DNA from: Azoarcus sp.
GTDB taxonomy: Bacteria; Pseudomonadota; Gammaproteobacteria; Burkholderiales; Rhodocyclaceae
DNA: 64,000 bases
Assembly: GCA_030604735.1 (NCBI GenBank)
Contig: JAUVVG010000016.1
Location: 1-64,000, forward strand
Direction: 5' to 3'
Below the pieces are notes generated by a model that saw only the letters and a program-made list of their open reading frames with translations, was not told the DNA's origin and did not search any database. Of the stretch, positions 36,985 through 43,871 are shown in pieces; position 1 is the stretch's first letter, and each line of letters begins with the position of its first letter. A program made the translations under genes and the position numbers.

Positions 36985-37034
36985 TTTGGGGCGACATACG
37001 GGAATCGAACCCGTGACAACTGGAGCCACAATCC
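36985..37034 (-). repeat. attR: 50-bp core inside the intact tRNA-His
   Basis: Identical to 24786-24835. It forms the 3' half of the functional tRNA-His and must have been brought in by the element's own attP, so integration restored the gene. Confidence 0.92.
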
Positions 37035-37063
37035 AGTGCTCTACCAACTGAGCTAATGCCGCC
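36987..37063 (-). tRNA. tRNA-His (GTG)
   Basis: A complete cloverleaf on the minus strand with a 7-bp acceptor stem, the histidine-specific extra G at position -1 opposite C73, anticodon GTG in the loop TTGTGGC, a T arm with GGGTTCGAATCCC and an encoded CCA. It is the last gene of the Pro-Arg-His cluster and the integration target of the satellite. Confidence 0.97.
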
Positions 37064-37109
37064 ACTTTCGTGGTCACACTATTGCGATACTGCGACCAAA
37101 AAACCTGTT

Positions 37110-37186
37110 TGGCCTGCCCGACAGGAATCGAACCTGTAACCCCCGGCTTAGAAGGCCGGTGCTCTATCCAGTTGAGCTACGGGCAG
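37110..37186 (-). tRNA. tRNA-Arg (TCT)
   Basis: A minus-strand cloverleaf with acceptor CTGCCCG/CGGGCAG, D arm TAGCTCAACTGGATAGAGC, anticodon loop CTTCTAA (anticodon TCT) and T arm AGGTTCGATTCCT. CCA is encoded. It reads AGA/AGG codons. Confidence 0.96.
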
Positions 37187-37212
37187 TATTCCGCGGGCAA
37201 TACGGGGCGAGC

Positions 37213-37289
37213 TGGTCGGGGTGGAGGGATTCGAACCCCCGACATCTTGCTCCCAAAGCAAGCGCGCTACCGGACTGCGCTACACCCCG
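37213..37289 (-). tRNA. tRNA-Pro (TGG)
   Basis: A minus-strand cloverleaf with acceptor CGGGGTG/CACCCCG, D arm TAGCGCAGTCCGGTAGCGC, anticodon loop CTTTGGG (anticodon TGG) and T arm GGGTTCGAATCCC. CCA is encoded. It is the first gene of the cluster, directly after the promoter. Confidence 0.96.
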
Positions 37290-37299
37290 AGAGCCGCGA

Positions 37300-37328
37300 A
37301 TATTACACACCCGTTCGGCCCGCGTCAA
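37300..37328 (-). promoter_or_regulatory. Promoter of the tRNA-Pro-Arg-His operon
   Basis: On the minus strand TTGACG (complement of 37323-37328) and TAATAT (complement of 37300-37305) are exactly 17 bp apart, just before tRNA-Pro. The bases after the -10 box are GC-rich (TCGCGGC), the discriminator type linked to stringent control by ppGpp and DksA. dksA is the divergent neighbour. Confidence 0.8.
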
Positions 37329-37469
37329 ACCGGAATCGTGATTTTCTTTCACAGCCCACAAAGGGTCGAAAAATTCGAGTCAAGCGATCGAAAACGCTTG
37401 TCGGATGCTTGATGCCCCTGGCGGATTCTGATAAAAGTTCGGCTCCTGACCGACAACCGGAAGCCGAGC

Positions 37470-37895
37470 ATGTCCGAAGACACGCTGCACAAGCACTTTG
37501 CCCCATATGTTCCCGCCGCAGGCGAGGAGTATATGAGCGAGAAGCAACTGAATCATTTCCGGGACATGCTCGAATCTGCCAGGCAGGAAATGATGGCCGA
37601 CATCGAGCGTACCGTTCATGCCATGCAGGACGAAGCCACGGTATTCGCAGATCCGAATGACCGTGCCAGTCAGGAGTCCGACATCGCGCTCGAATTGCGC
37701 AACCGTGACCGGGAACGCAAGCTGATCAAGAAGATCAATGAGACGCTGGAACGGATCAAGGCCGGCGAGTACGGTTATTGTGACAGCTGCGGGGTCGAGA
37801 TCGGCCTCAAGCGGCTGGAAGCGCGTCCTACAGCGACGCTGTGCATCGACTGCAAGACGCTCGAGGAAATTCGCGAACGGCAGATGGCCAAGTAG
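37470..37895 (+). CDS. dksA: RNA polymerase-binding transcription factor DksA
   Basis: A 141-residue coiled-coil factor that enters the RNA polymerase secondary channel and acts with ppGpp. The coiled-coil tip carries the DxxDxA motif (Asp61, Asp64, Ala66), and the zinc finger has Cys104, Cys107, Cys125 and Cys128 (CDSC and CIDC). It is a canonical DksA by length and motifs. It ends 17 bp from the convergent ectC stop. Confidence 0.95.
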   Translation: MSEDTLHKHFAPYVPAAGEEYMSEKQLNHFRDMLESARQEMMADIERTVHAMQDEATVFADPNDRASQESDIALELRNRDRERKLIKKINETLERIKAGEYGYCDSCGVEIGLKRLEARPTATLCIDCKTLEEIRERQMAK

Positions 37896-37912
37896 CCAAC
37901 TGCCGGTCCTGA

Positions 37913-38314
37913 TTACGCTTCCGCTTCGCTGACCAAGGGGTAGGCGCCGGTCTCGTCGTGAACTTCCAGACCGGTGAGCGGGGGGTTGAATACGCAGACC
38001 ATGCGCATGTGCGTTCCCTTGTTGGCCCTGAGGATGTGTCGATCATGGTGGTTCAGCGCGTATAGCGTACCAACCCGTATCGGATGGGTCCGACCCGTTC
38101 CCAGATCGTCGATCTCACCCTCTCCTTCGATGCAATAAACCGTTTCCAGATGGTTGCGATACTCCATCTCGAGAACGGCTCCCGCCTTGATCAGGGTGTC
38201 GTGGACCGAATAACCCATTCCGTCGTGTTTCAGGATCAGGCGGCGACTGGTCCAGCCAGCGGTGTCGACTTCGGCTGACGTGCCCAGCAGATCTTCCAGC
38301 TGTTTGACGATCAT
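37913..38314 (-). CDS. ectC: L-ectoine synthase
   Basis: A 133-residue cupin that cyclises N-gamma-acetyl-diaminobutyrate to ectoine, a compatible solute. The family N-terminus [27 protein letters not shown] and the cupin segment METVYC-like ([14 protein letters not shown]) are clear. It is the last gene of ectA-ectB-ectC. No ectoine hydroxylase (ectD) or dedicated aspartokinase follows, so the product is probably ectoine rather than hydroxyectoine, unless ectD is elsewhere. Confidence 0.96.
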   Translation of the reverse strand: MIVKQLEDLLGTSAEVDTAGWTSRRLILKHDGMGYSVHDTLIKAGAVLEMEYRNHLETVYCIEGEGEIDDLGTGRTHPIRVGTLYALNHHDRHILRANKGTHMRMVCVFNPPLTGLEVHDETGAYPLVSEAEA

Positions 38315-38333
38315 CTTCGATATTCCTTGGTAA

Positions 38334-39599
38334 TCAGGCGGCGCTCAGCGCGCTGCCCTTCATGGTCGCTTTCATCGCCGCTTCGATGATGTCAAGCCCA
38401 CGAGCGAGCTCTTCTTCACTGATGGTGAGGCTGGGCAGCAACTTGAGCACTTCGTCATTGATGCCCGCGGTCTCGATGATCAGACCGCGTTCGAAGCAGG
38501 CGGCCGAAATACTGGAGGCCAACTCGGGGTCGTCGAAGGCGACGCCGATGATCAGTCCTCTGCCGCGAACCTCGGCTTTGGTTCCGAAGTTCTTCAGCAT
38601 CTTCCTCAGCCTATCCGTCGCGATCTTGCCCTTGGTCCGCACGGCCTTCTCGAGCCAGTTGTCCTGCCAGAAGCTCAGCGCTGCGGTCGCGGTGATGAAC
38701 GCTGGGCAGTGGCCGCGGAAGGTGCCATTGTGCTCCCCCGGCGCCCACTGATCCAGCTCCGGCCTGAACAGCACCAGCGCGAATGGGAGGCCGTATCCCG
38801 ATAGCGACTTCGACAAGGTCACGATGTCGGGCTCGATACCGGCTTCTTCGAAGCTGAAGAAGCCGCCAGTGCGACCGCATCCGACCTGAATGTCATCGAC
38901 GATGAGCAAAACGCCATGTTCGGCGGTGATCTTGCGCAGTCGTTGCAACCAGGTCTTGTCCGCCACGTTGACACCACCTTCGGCCTGAACCGTCTCGACG
39001 ATGACTGCAGCCGGGGTGTCCAGCCCGCTCCCGTCGTCGATCAGCATTGCTTCGAGGTAGTCCAGCGTATCGACGCCATTGCCCAGGAAGCCATCGAACG
39101 GAACCGACATGGTGTGATTGAGCGGCACGCCTGCACCTGCGCGCTTGAACCCATTCCCGGTGACCGAAAGCGAACCCAGGGTCATGCCGTGGAAGGCGTT
39201 GGTGAAGTTCACCACCCGCTCGCGACCGGTTACCTTGCGCGCCAGCTTCAATGCGGCTTCTACCGCGTTGGTGCCGGTCGGGCCGGGAAACTGGAGCTTG
39301 TAGTTCAGATTTCGCGGCGCGAGGATGACTTCCTGGAACTGCTCGATGAAACGCTGCTTGGCGACACTGTACATGTCGAGGGTATGCGTGATGCCGTCGG
39401 ATGCAATGTAGTCAAGCAGGGCTTCTTTGAGACGATCCGGATTGTGTCCGTAGTTCAGGACGCCGGCACCCGCGAAGAAGTCGAGGTAGCGACGTCCACT
39501 CTCGTCGGTCATCCAGGCGCCCTTGGCGGTTTTGAATACCGCCGGGAAATTACGGCAGTAACCGCGTACTTCGGATTCATACTGTTCGAATACATTCAT
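38334..39599 (-). CDS. ectB: Diaminobutyrate-2-oxoglutarate aminotransferase
   Basis: A 421-residue class III PLP aminotransferase that makes L-2,4-diaminobutyrate from aspartate semialdehyde for ectoine. The cofactor residues Asp235 ([12 protein letters not shown]) and Lys264 ([10 protein letters not shown]) are present. ATG 39599 ([19 protein letters not shown]) is the family start with GAGGA about 11 bases upstream; the longer frame to 39680 is rejected. It is 20 bp upstream of ectC. Confidence 0.95.
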   Translation of the reverse strand: MNVFEQYESEVRGYCRNFPAVFKTAKGAWMTDESGRRYLDFFAGAGVLNYGHNPDRLKEALLDYIASDGITHTLDMYSVAKQRFIEQFQEVILAPRNLNYKLQFPGPTGTNAVEAALKLARKVTGRERVVNFTNAFHGMTLGSLSVTGNGFKRAGAGVPLNHTMSVPFDGFLGNGVDTLDYLEAMLIDDGSGLDTPAAVIVETVQAEGGVNVADKTWLQRLRKITAEHGVLLIVDDIQVGCGRTGGFFSFEEAGIEPDIVTLSKSLSGYGLPFALVLFRPELDQWAPGEHNGTFRGHCPAFITATAALSFWQDNWLEKAVRTKGKIATDRLRKMLKNFGTKAEVRGRGLIIGVAFDDPELASSISAACFERGLIIETAGINDEVLKLLPSLTISEEELARGLDIIEAAMKATMKGSALSAA

Positions 39600-39709
39600 G
39601 AGTCGGGTTTCCTCTGTTGTGCAAAATCGTTGAATGACCAGTCCATTCCGTGGGCTGAAACCGTGGGCCGGACTCGCCATCGCATGACGCGGGAAGGCGG
39701 CGTCTGCGA

Positions 39710-40234
39710 TCAGGCCAGCGGGCCTATCCTGAACAATTGTTCCGGAGGGTGTTCATGCGGGAAAAGATCGGCAGTGAAATGATCCGTCACTGTGCAGGAC
39801 ACGCCGCGATGCTCGGCGAAGCCCATGAAAAGGCGACGGGAAGCGAGATTGTCTTCGGCTACCGTGGCGGTGATCCACTTCACGCCTTGGTTGCCGGGCA
39901 GGTCGATCCACTTTTCGAGCAACACACGTCCCAAGCCTTGTCCTTGCTTCTCGGCGACCAAGCCGATTTGCCATACAAAAGCACTGTCCTGGTCGCGCGG
40001 GGGGCGGTAGCCGATGACCGTTCCGATGATCCAGCCTTCTTGTTCCGCGACCAGGCACGTGTCACCGAAGTCGGTCGCGAACAGCAGATAGAAGTAAGCC
40101 GAGTTCAACTCGAGCGTGCCCGCCGACCGGACGACACGCCATAAGTGGGCCCCATCCTGGGCCCGAGCGCAGCGAAAACTAGGCTCGGCAGTGGGGATGA
40201 TCGAGTTGGATGAGGAGTCTATTTGTTTTGGCAA
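39710..40234 (-). CDS. ectA: L-2,4-diaminobutyric acid acetyltransferase
   Basis: A 174-residue GNAT enzyme that acetylates diaminobutyrate at the gamma amino group. The N-terminal LELNSAYFYLLFATDFGDTC, the acetyl-CoA loop VAEKQGQGLGRVLL and TVAEDNLASRRLFMGFA are typical of EctA. No ATG fits. TTG 40234 gives a normal length but has no Shine-Dalgarno sequence, and the AT-rich palindrome just upstream may hold the promoter. The frame is open to an ATG at 40372, which would be too long. The start is therefore uncertain, the function is not. Confidence 0.85.
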   Translation of the reverse strand: MPKQIDSSSNSIIPTAEPSFRCARAQDGAHLWRVVRSAGTLELNSAYFYLLFATDFGDTCLVAEQEGWIIGTVIGYRPPRDQDSAFVWQIGLVAEKQGQGLGRVLLEKWIDLPGNQGVKWITATVAEDNLASRRLFMGFAEHRGVSCTVTDHFTADLFPHEHPPEQLFRIGPLA

Positions 40235-40259
40235 ACTATATGTGTATAAATATATTAGT
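40235..40259. promoter_or_regulatory. AT-rich palindrome upstream of ectA
   Basis: ACTATAT (40235-40241) and ATATTAGT (40252-40259) form an imperfect inverted repeat in a strikingly AT-rich stretch between the divergent ectA and rfbB genes. MarR-type EctR regulators bind pseudopalindromes at ect promoters in some halophiles, but the half-site orientation here is not the published one. A role in ect control is inferred from position. Confidence 0.35.
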
Positions 40260-40405
40260 CGAACAAGATAACACGTCTTGTCACCCCGTTTCAACTTGCC
40301 AGCGGCAATACTTCGGATGACAATTGACGATTGGGTCGCCGACCACTGTCTTGATGAGCAGGCGGTGGGCATTCATTTCGCAATTTCGATACCAAGAGGC
40401 ATTTT

Positions 40406-41479
40406 GTGATTTTCGTAACCGGCGGAGCCGGATTCATCGGCGCGAACTTCGTTCTGGAGTGGCTGTCTGGTAGCGACGAAGCAGTGGTCAACCTTGACGC
40501 CCTGACGTACGCGGGCAACCTGCAGACTCTTTCCTCGCTGCAGGGTGATGATCGCCATCACTTCATTCATGGCGACATCTGTGATCGAGCGCAGCTGGAT
40601 CGCTTGTTCGCGACCCATCGCCCCCGCGCGGTGGTGCATTTTGCCGCAGAGAGTCATGTAGACCGCTCCATTCACGGGCCTGCGGCGTTCGTGCGTACCA
40701 ATGTCGAGGGTACGTTCACGCTGCTGGAGGCCGCTCGCGCCTATTGGTCGGCGCTCGACCCCATCCAGCGTGACGCGTTCCGCTTCCTGCATGTCAGTAC
40801 CGACGAGGTCTATGGGTCGCTCGGTCCGGACGATCCGCCTTTCGCCGAAACCAAAGCCTACGAGCCGAACAGTCCGTATTCGGCGAGCAAGGCGGCCAGT
40901 GATCATCTGGTGCGGGCATGGCATCACACCTATGGACTTCCCGTCGTCACGACCAACTGCTCGAATAACTACGGCCCCTATCAGTTTCCGGAGAAACTGA
41001 TTCCGCTGATGATCGTCAATGCGCTCGCGGGCAAGCGCCTGCCGGTATACGGTGATGGCAGGAATGTGCGCGATTGGTTGTATGTTGCCGATCATTGTGC
41101 GGCGATCAGGGAAGTACTGGCCAGAGGGCGGCCAGGCGAAACCTACAACATCGGTGGCTGGAACGAGATGACCAATCTCGATATCGTTCGTACGGTATGC
41201 GGACTGCTCGATACCCTGCGACCTGACCCGGCCGGTCCTCATGCCCGGCTGATCACCTATGTGACCGACCGCCCGGGTCATGACCGCCGCTATGCGATCG
41301 ATGCCCGCAAGATAGAGCGTGAACTCGGGTGGCGCCCCGCCGAGACCTTCGAGTCGGGCATTGCGAAAACGGTGGGCTGGTATCTCGAACATGGCGAATG
41401 GGTTGCGAATGTCCAGAGTGGCGCATACCGCGATTGGGTCGCGCGTCAATACGGCAGCGGCGATGAGGGTCGAGGATGA
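40406..41479 (+). CDS. rfbB: dTDP-glucose 4,6-dehydratase
   Basis: A 357-residue short-chain dehydrogenase/reductase-type enzyme, the second step of dTDP-L-rhamnose synthesis. The NAD-binding [12 protein letters not shown] is at 5-16, STDEVYG gives the catalytic Thr/Asp/Glu and [10 protein letters not shown] the Tyr-Lys pair. The start is GTG 40406 with AGAGG about 7 bases upstream. The stop overlaps rfbD by 4 bp. The order rfbB-rfbD-rfbA-rfbC is the full four-step pathway. Confidence 0.95.
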   Translation: MIFVTGGAGFIGANFVLEWLSGSDEAVVNLDALTYAGNLQTLSSLQGDDRHHFIHGDICDRAQLDRLFATHRPRAVVHFAAESHVDRSIHGPAAFVRTNVEGTFTLLEAARAYWSALDPIQRDAFRFLHVSTDEVYGSLGPDDPPFAETKAYEPNSPYSASKAASDHLVRAWHHTYGLPVVTTNCSNNYGPYQFPEKLIPLMIVNALAGKRLPVYGDGRNVRDWLYVADHCAAIREVLARGRPGETYNIGGWNEMTNLDIVRTVCGLLDTLRPDPAGPHARLITYVTDRPGHDRRYAIDARKIERELGWRPAETFESGIAKTVGWYLEHGEWVANVQSGAYRDWVARQYGSGDEGRG

Positions 41480-42381
41480 AGATCCTTCTGTTCGGTGCGA
41501 ATGGGCAGGTCGGCTGGGAACTCCAGCGCGCCTTGGCGCCGCTGGGGTCGCTGACGTCGGTGCGACGCAGTGGCGCAGGGCTGTGCTGCGATATGTCCCG
41601 ACCGGAACAGGTCGAGACCGTCCTGAACGAGATCGCGCCCGATCTCATCGTCAATGCAGCCGCTTACACCGCGGTTGACAGGGCCGAGTCGGAAGTCAAC
41701 CTCGCCTACGCGGTCAATGCCCTCGCGCCGCAGTGCATGGCTGACTGGGCATGCAAGCGTGATGCCCTGCTGGTTCATTATTCGACCGACTATGTCTTCG
41801 ATGGGGGGGGGAGTCTCCCCTGGCGTGAGCAGGATCCGACCGGGCCCTTGTCGGTGTATGGCGCCAGCAAGCTCGCAGGGGAGCAGGCAGTCCGCGAGTC
41901 AGGAGCGCGCCACTTGATTTTCCGGACATCCTGGGTCTATTCGGCACGAGGGGGCAATTTCGCCAGAACCATGCTGGCACTGGCGCGGACAAGGACGCAA
42001 TTGAAGGTCGTTGCAGACCAGGCCGGCGTTCCGACCGGTGCGGACCTGATCGCGGATGTCACCGCACACGCCATTCGAACCGTCGCGACGCGTCCGGATG
42101 CGTTCGGTACTTATCATCTCGCGCCGGATGGGGAGACGAACTGGTGCGACTATGCCCGCTTCGTGTTCGACACCGCGACCGAGCTCGGCATCGCACTCAA
42201 GCTAGAAACGCTGGAGCCGATTCCGACTGCGCAATGGCCGACACCGGCCAGGCGGCCGTTGAACTCTCGGCTGGATACGGGGTTGCTGACGAGCACCTTC
42301 GACCTCGTCATGCCGGACTGGCAGCGCGGCGTCGCGCGCATGCTCGAAGAGATCGTTGCCGGTGAACACTGCCAGGCCTAA
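41476..42381 (+). CDS. rfbD: dTDP-4-dehydrorhamnose reductase
   Basis: A 301-residue short-chain dehydrogenase-type enzyme that reduces dTDP-4-dehydrorhamnose to dTDP-L-rhamnose, the last step. [14 protein letters not shown] is the nucleotide-binding motif, YSTDYVFDG and [14 protein letters not shown] carry the catalytic Ser/Tyr/Lys. It is coupled to rfbB by an ATGA overlap. Confidence 0.95.
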   Translation: MKILLFGANGQVGWELQRALAPLGSLTSVRRSGAGLCCDMSRPEQVETVLNEIAPDLIVNAAAYTAVDRAESEVNLAYAVNALAPQCMADWACKRDALLVHYSTDYVFDGGGSLPWREQDPTGPLSVYGASKLAGEQAVRESGARHLIFRTSWVYSARGGNFARTMLALARTRTQLKVVADQAGVPTGADLIADVTAHAIRTVATRPDAFGTYHLAPDGETNWCDYARFVFDTATELGIALKLETLEPIPTAQWPTPARRPLNSRLDTGLLTSTFDLVMPDWQRGVARMLEEIVAGEHCQA

Positions 42382-42400
42382 TGAATAGGGATCCATTACG

Positions 42401-43285
42401 ATGAAAACAAGAAAAGGCCTCATCCTGGCCGGCGGATCAGGTACCCGACTGCACCCGGCCACACTGGCGGTTTCCAAGCAGTTGTTGCCGGTGTATGACA
42501 AGCCGATGATCTACTACCCTTTGTCTACGCTGATGCTGGCCGGCATTCGTGAGATCCTGATCATCTCGACGCCGGACGACACTCCCCGTTTTCGTCAGTT
42601 GCTGGGGGATGGTACTCGCTGGGGCCTGTCGCTGTCGTATGCCGTCCAGCCCAGTCCAGACGGCCTGGCCCAGGCTTTCGTCATCGGGGAGTCTTTCATC
42701 GATGGCGGGCCCTCTGCATTGGTGCTGGGTGACAACCTGTTCTACGGGCACGACATCGCTGCCGATCTGAAGGCTGCCGACCGCCGTATCGAAGGTGCGA
42801 CCGTATTCGCCTATCCGGTGCATGACCCGGAACGTTACGGTGTGGTCGAATTCGACCCGGTGGGCAAGGCGATCAGTCTTGAAGAAAAACCGCTCAAACC
42901 GAAAAGCCGCTATGCGGTTACGGGGCTTTATTTCTACGATGAGCGTGTGGTCGATATCGCGAAGGCGCTCGAACCGAGTGCGCGCGGCGAGCTCGAGATC
43001 ACCGATGTCAATCGCCGCTATCTCGAGTGGGATGCATTGGACGTTCAGGTCATGGGGCGCGGACATGCCTGGCTGGATACCGGCACCCATGAGAGCCTGC
43101 TCGAAGCCGGCCTGTTCATACAGACGATAGAGAAACGGCAGGGGTTGAAGATCGCCTGTCCCGAGGAGATCGCCTGGCGATCGGGCTGGATCGACAGCGA
43201 GGCTTTGCTCCACCTGGCTCAGCCTCTGCTCAAGAACGGTTACGGCCAGTATCTGAGGCGCCTGCTCGAGGACAGGGTGTTCTGA
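42401..43285 (+). CDS. rfbA: Glucose-1-phosphate thymidylyltransferase
   Basis: A 294-residue nucleotidyltransferase that makes dTDP-glucose, the first step of the rhamnose pathway. [13 protein letters not shown] is the nucleotide-binding loop, [12 protein letters not shown] carries the metal-binding Asp, and [20 protein letters not shown] is typical. Its stop overlaps the rfbC start by one base (TGATG). Confidence 0.96.
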   Translation: MKTRKGLILAGGSGTRLHPATLAVSKQLLPVYDKPMIYYPLSTLMLAGIREILIISTPDDTPRFRQLLGDGTRWGLSLSYAVQPSPDGLAQAFVIGESFIDGGPSALVLGDNLFYGHDIAADLKAADRRIEGATVFAYPVHDPERYGVVEFDPVGKAISLEEKPLKPKSRYAVTGLYFYDERVVDIAKALEPSARGELEITDVNRRYLEWDALDVQVMGRGHAWLDTGTHESLLEAGLFIQTIEKRQGLKIACPEEIAWRSGWIDSEALLHLAQPLLKNGYGQYLRRLLEDRVF

Positions 43286-43830
43286 TGAAAATTCGGATGA
43301 CGAACATTCCGGACGTCCTGGTGTTGGAGCCCCGCGTCTTCGGCGATGATCGCGGCTTTTTCCTCGAAAGCTTCAATGCGCGACAGTTTCATGAGGCCAC
43401 CGGCCTCGATTTGAACTTCGTGCAGGACAATCACTCCCGTTCCGCCAGGAACGTGCTTCGCGGGCTGCATTATCAAATCCATCAAGCCCAGGGAAAACTG
43501 GTTCGCTGTGTGCGCGGCAGCGTGTTCGACGTCGCGGTCGATTTGCGACGCGCTTCGCCGACCTTCGGACAATGGGTCGGGGAGACACTCTCCGAAGAGA
43601 ACAAGCTCCAGATGTGGATTCCGCCGGGCTTCGCCCATGGTTTCGTCGTGCTCAGCGAGTCGGCGGACTTTCTCTACAAGACCACCGATTACTACGCGCC
43701 GGAGCATGAGCGCTGTCTGGCCTGGAACGACCCGACGGTGGCCGTGAACTGGCCTCTAAACGACGAGCCACTTCTGTCGGCGAAGGACAGGGAAGGCCGA
43801 GCGCTGGCCGAAGCGGATCATTTCGACTAG
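43285..43830 (+). CDS. rfbC: dTDP-4-dehydrorhamnose 3,5-epimerase
   Basis: A 181-residue cupin-type epimerase. The motifs GDDRGFFLESFNARQFHEATG, FVQDNHSRSARNVLRGLHYQ (active-site His) and FAHGFVVLSE are complete. It completes the dTDP-L-rhamnose set used for O-antigen or exopolysaccharide. No glycosyltransferase gene is next to it; a lipid-related fusion gene follows. Confidence 0.95.
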   Translation: MKIRMTNIPDVLVLEPRVFGDDRGFFLESFNARQFHEATGLDLNFVQDNHSRSARNVLRGLHYQIHQAQGKLVRCVRGSVFDVAVDLRRASPTFGQWVGETLSEENKLQMWIPPGFAHGFVVLSESADFLYKTTDYYAPEHERCLAWNDPTVAVNWPLNDEPLLSAKDREGRALAEADHFD

Positions 43831-43871
43831 TCCGGAGTGTCGTTGGACCCTCGTTCGCCAGCGCTGCTTCG

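Larger units (their letters stand above)
24786..37034. mobile_element. Integrated cos-type phage satellite in tRNA-His
   Basis: Identical 50-bp repeats at 24786-24835 and 36985-37034 bound a 12.2-kb element. The right copy is part of an intact tRNA-His gene; the left copy is only its 3' half. Contents in order: integrase, an unknown protein, AlpA-like HTH protein, replication proteins, unknown genes, a cos-like site, small terminase, collagen-repeat protein, an RNA-immunity-like locus and small genes. No large terminase, portal, capsid, tail assembly or lysis gene is present, and no gene looks broken. Size and content fit phage satellites (PICI or P4 type) that hijack a helper phage; a mini-prophage remnant is the alternative. 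Confidence 0.85.

Noticed and set aside
24786-37034. Reading the element as a simple decayed prophage
   Set aside because: No pseudogenes or partial morphogenesis genes are seen, coding is tight and replication plus packaging-recognition functions are intact; a satellite explains the content better, although deletion of a block cannot be excluded.
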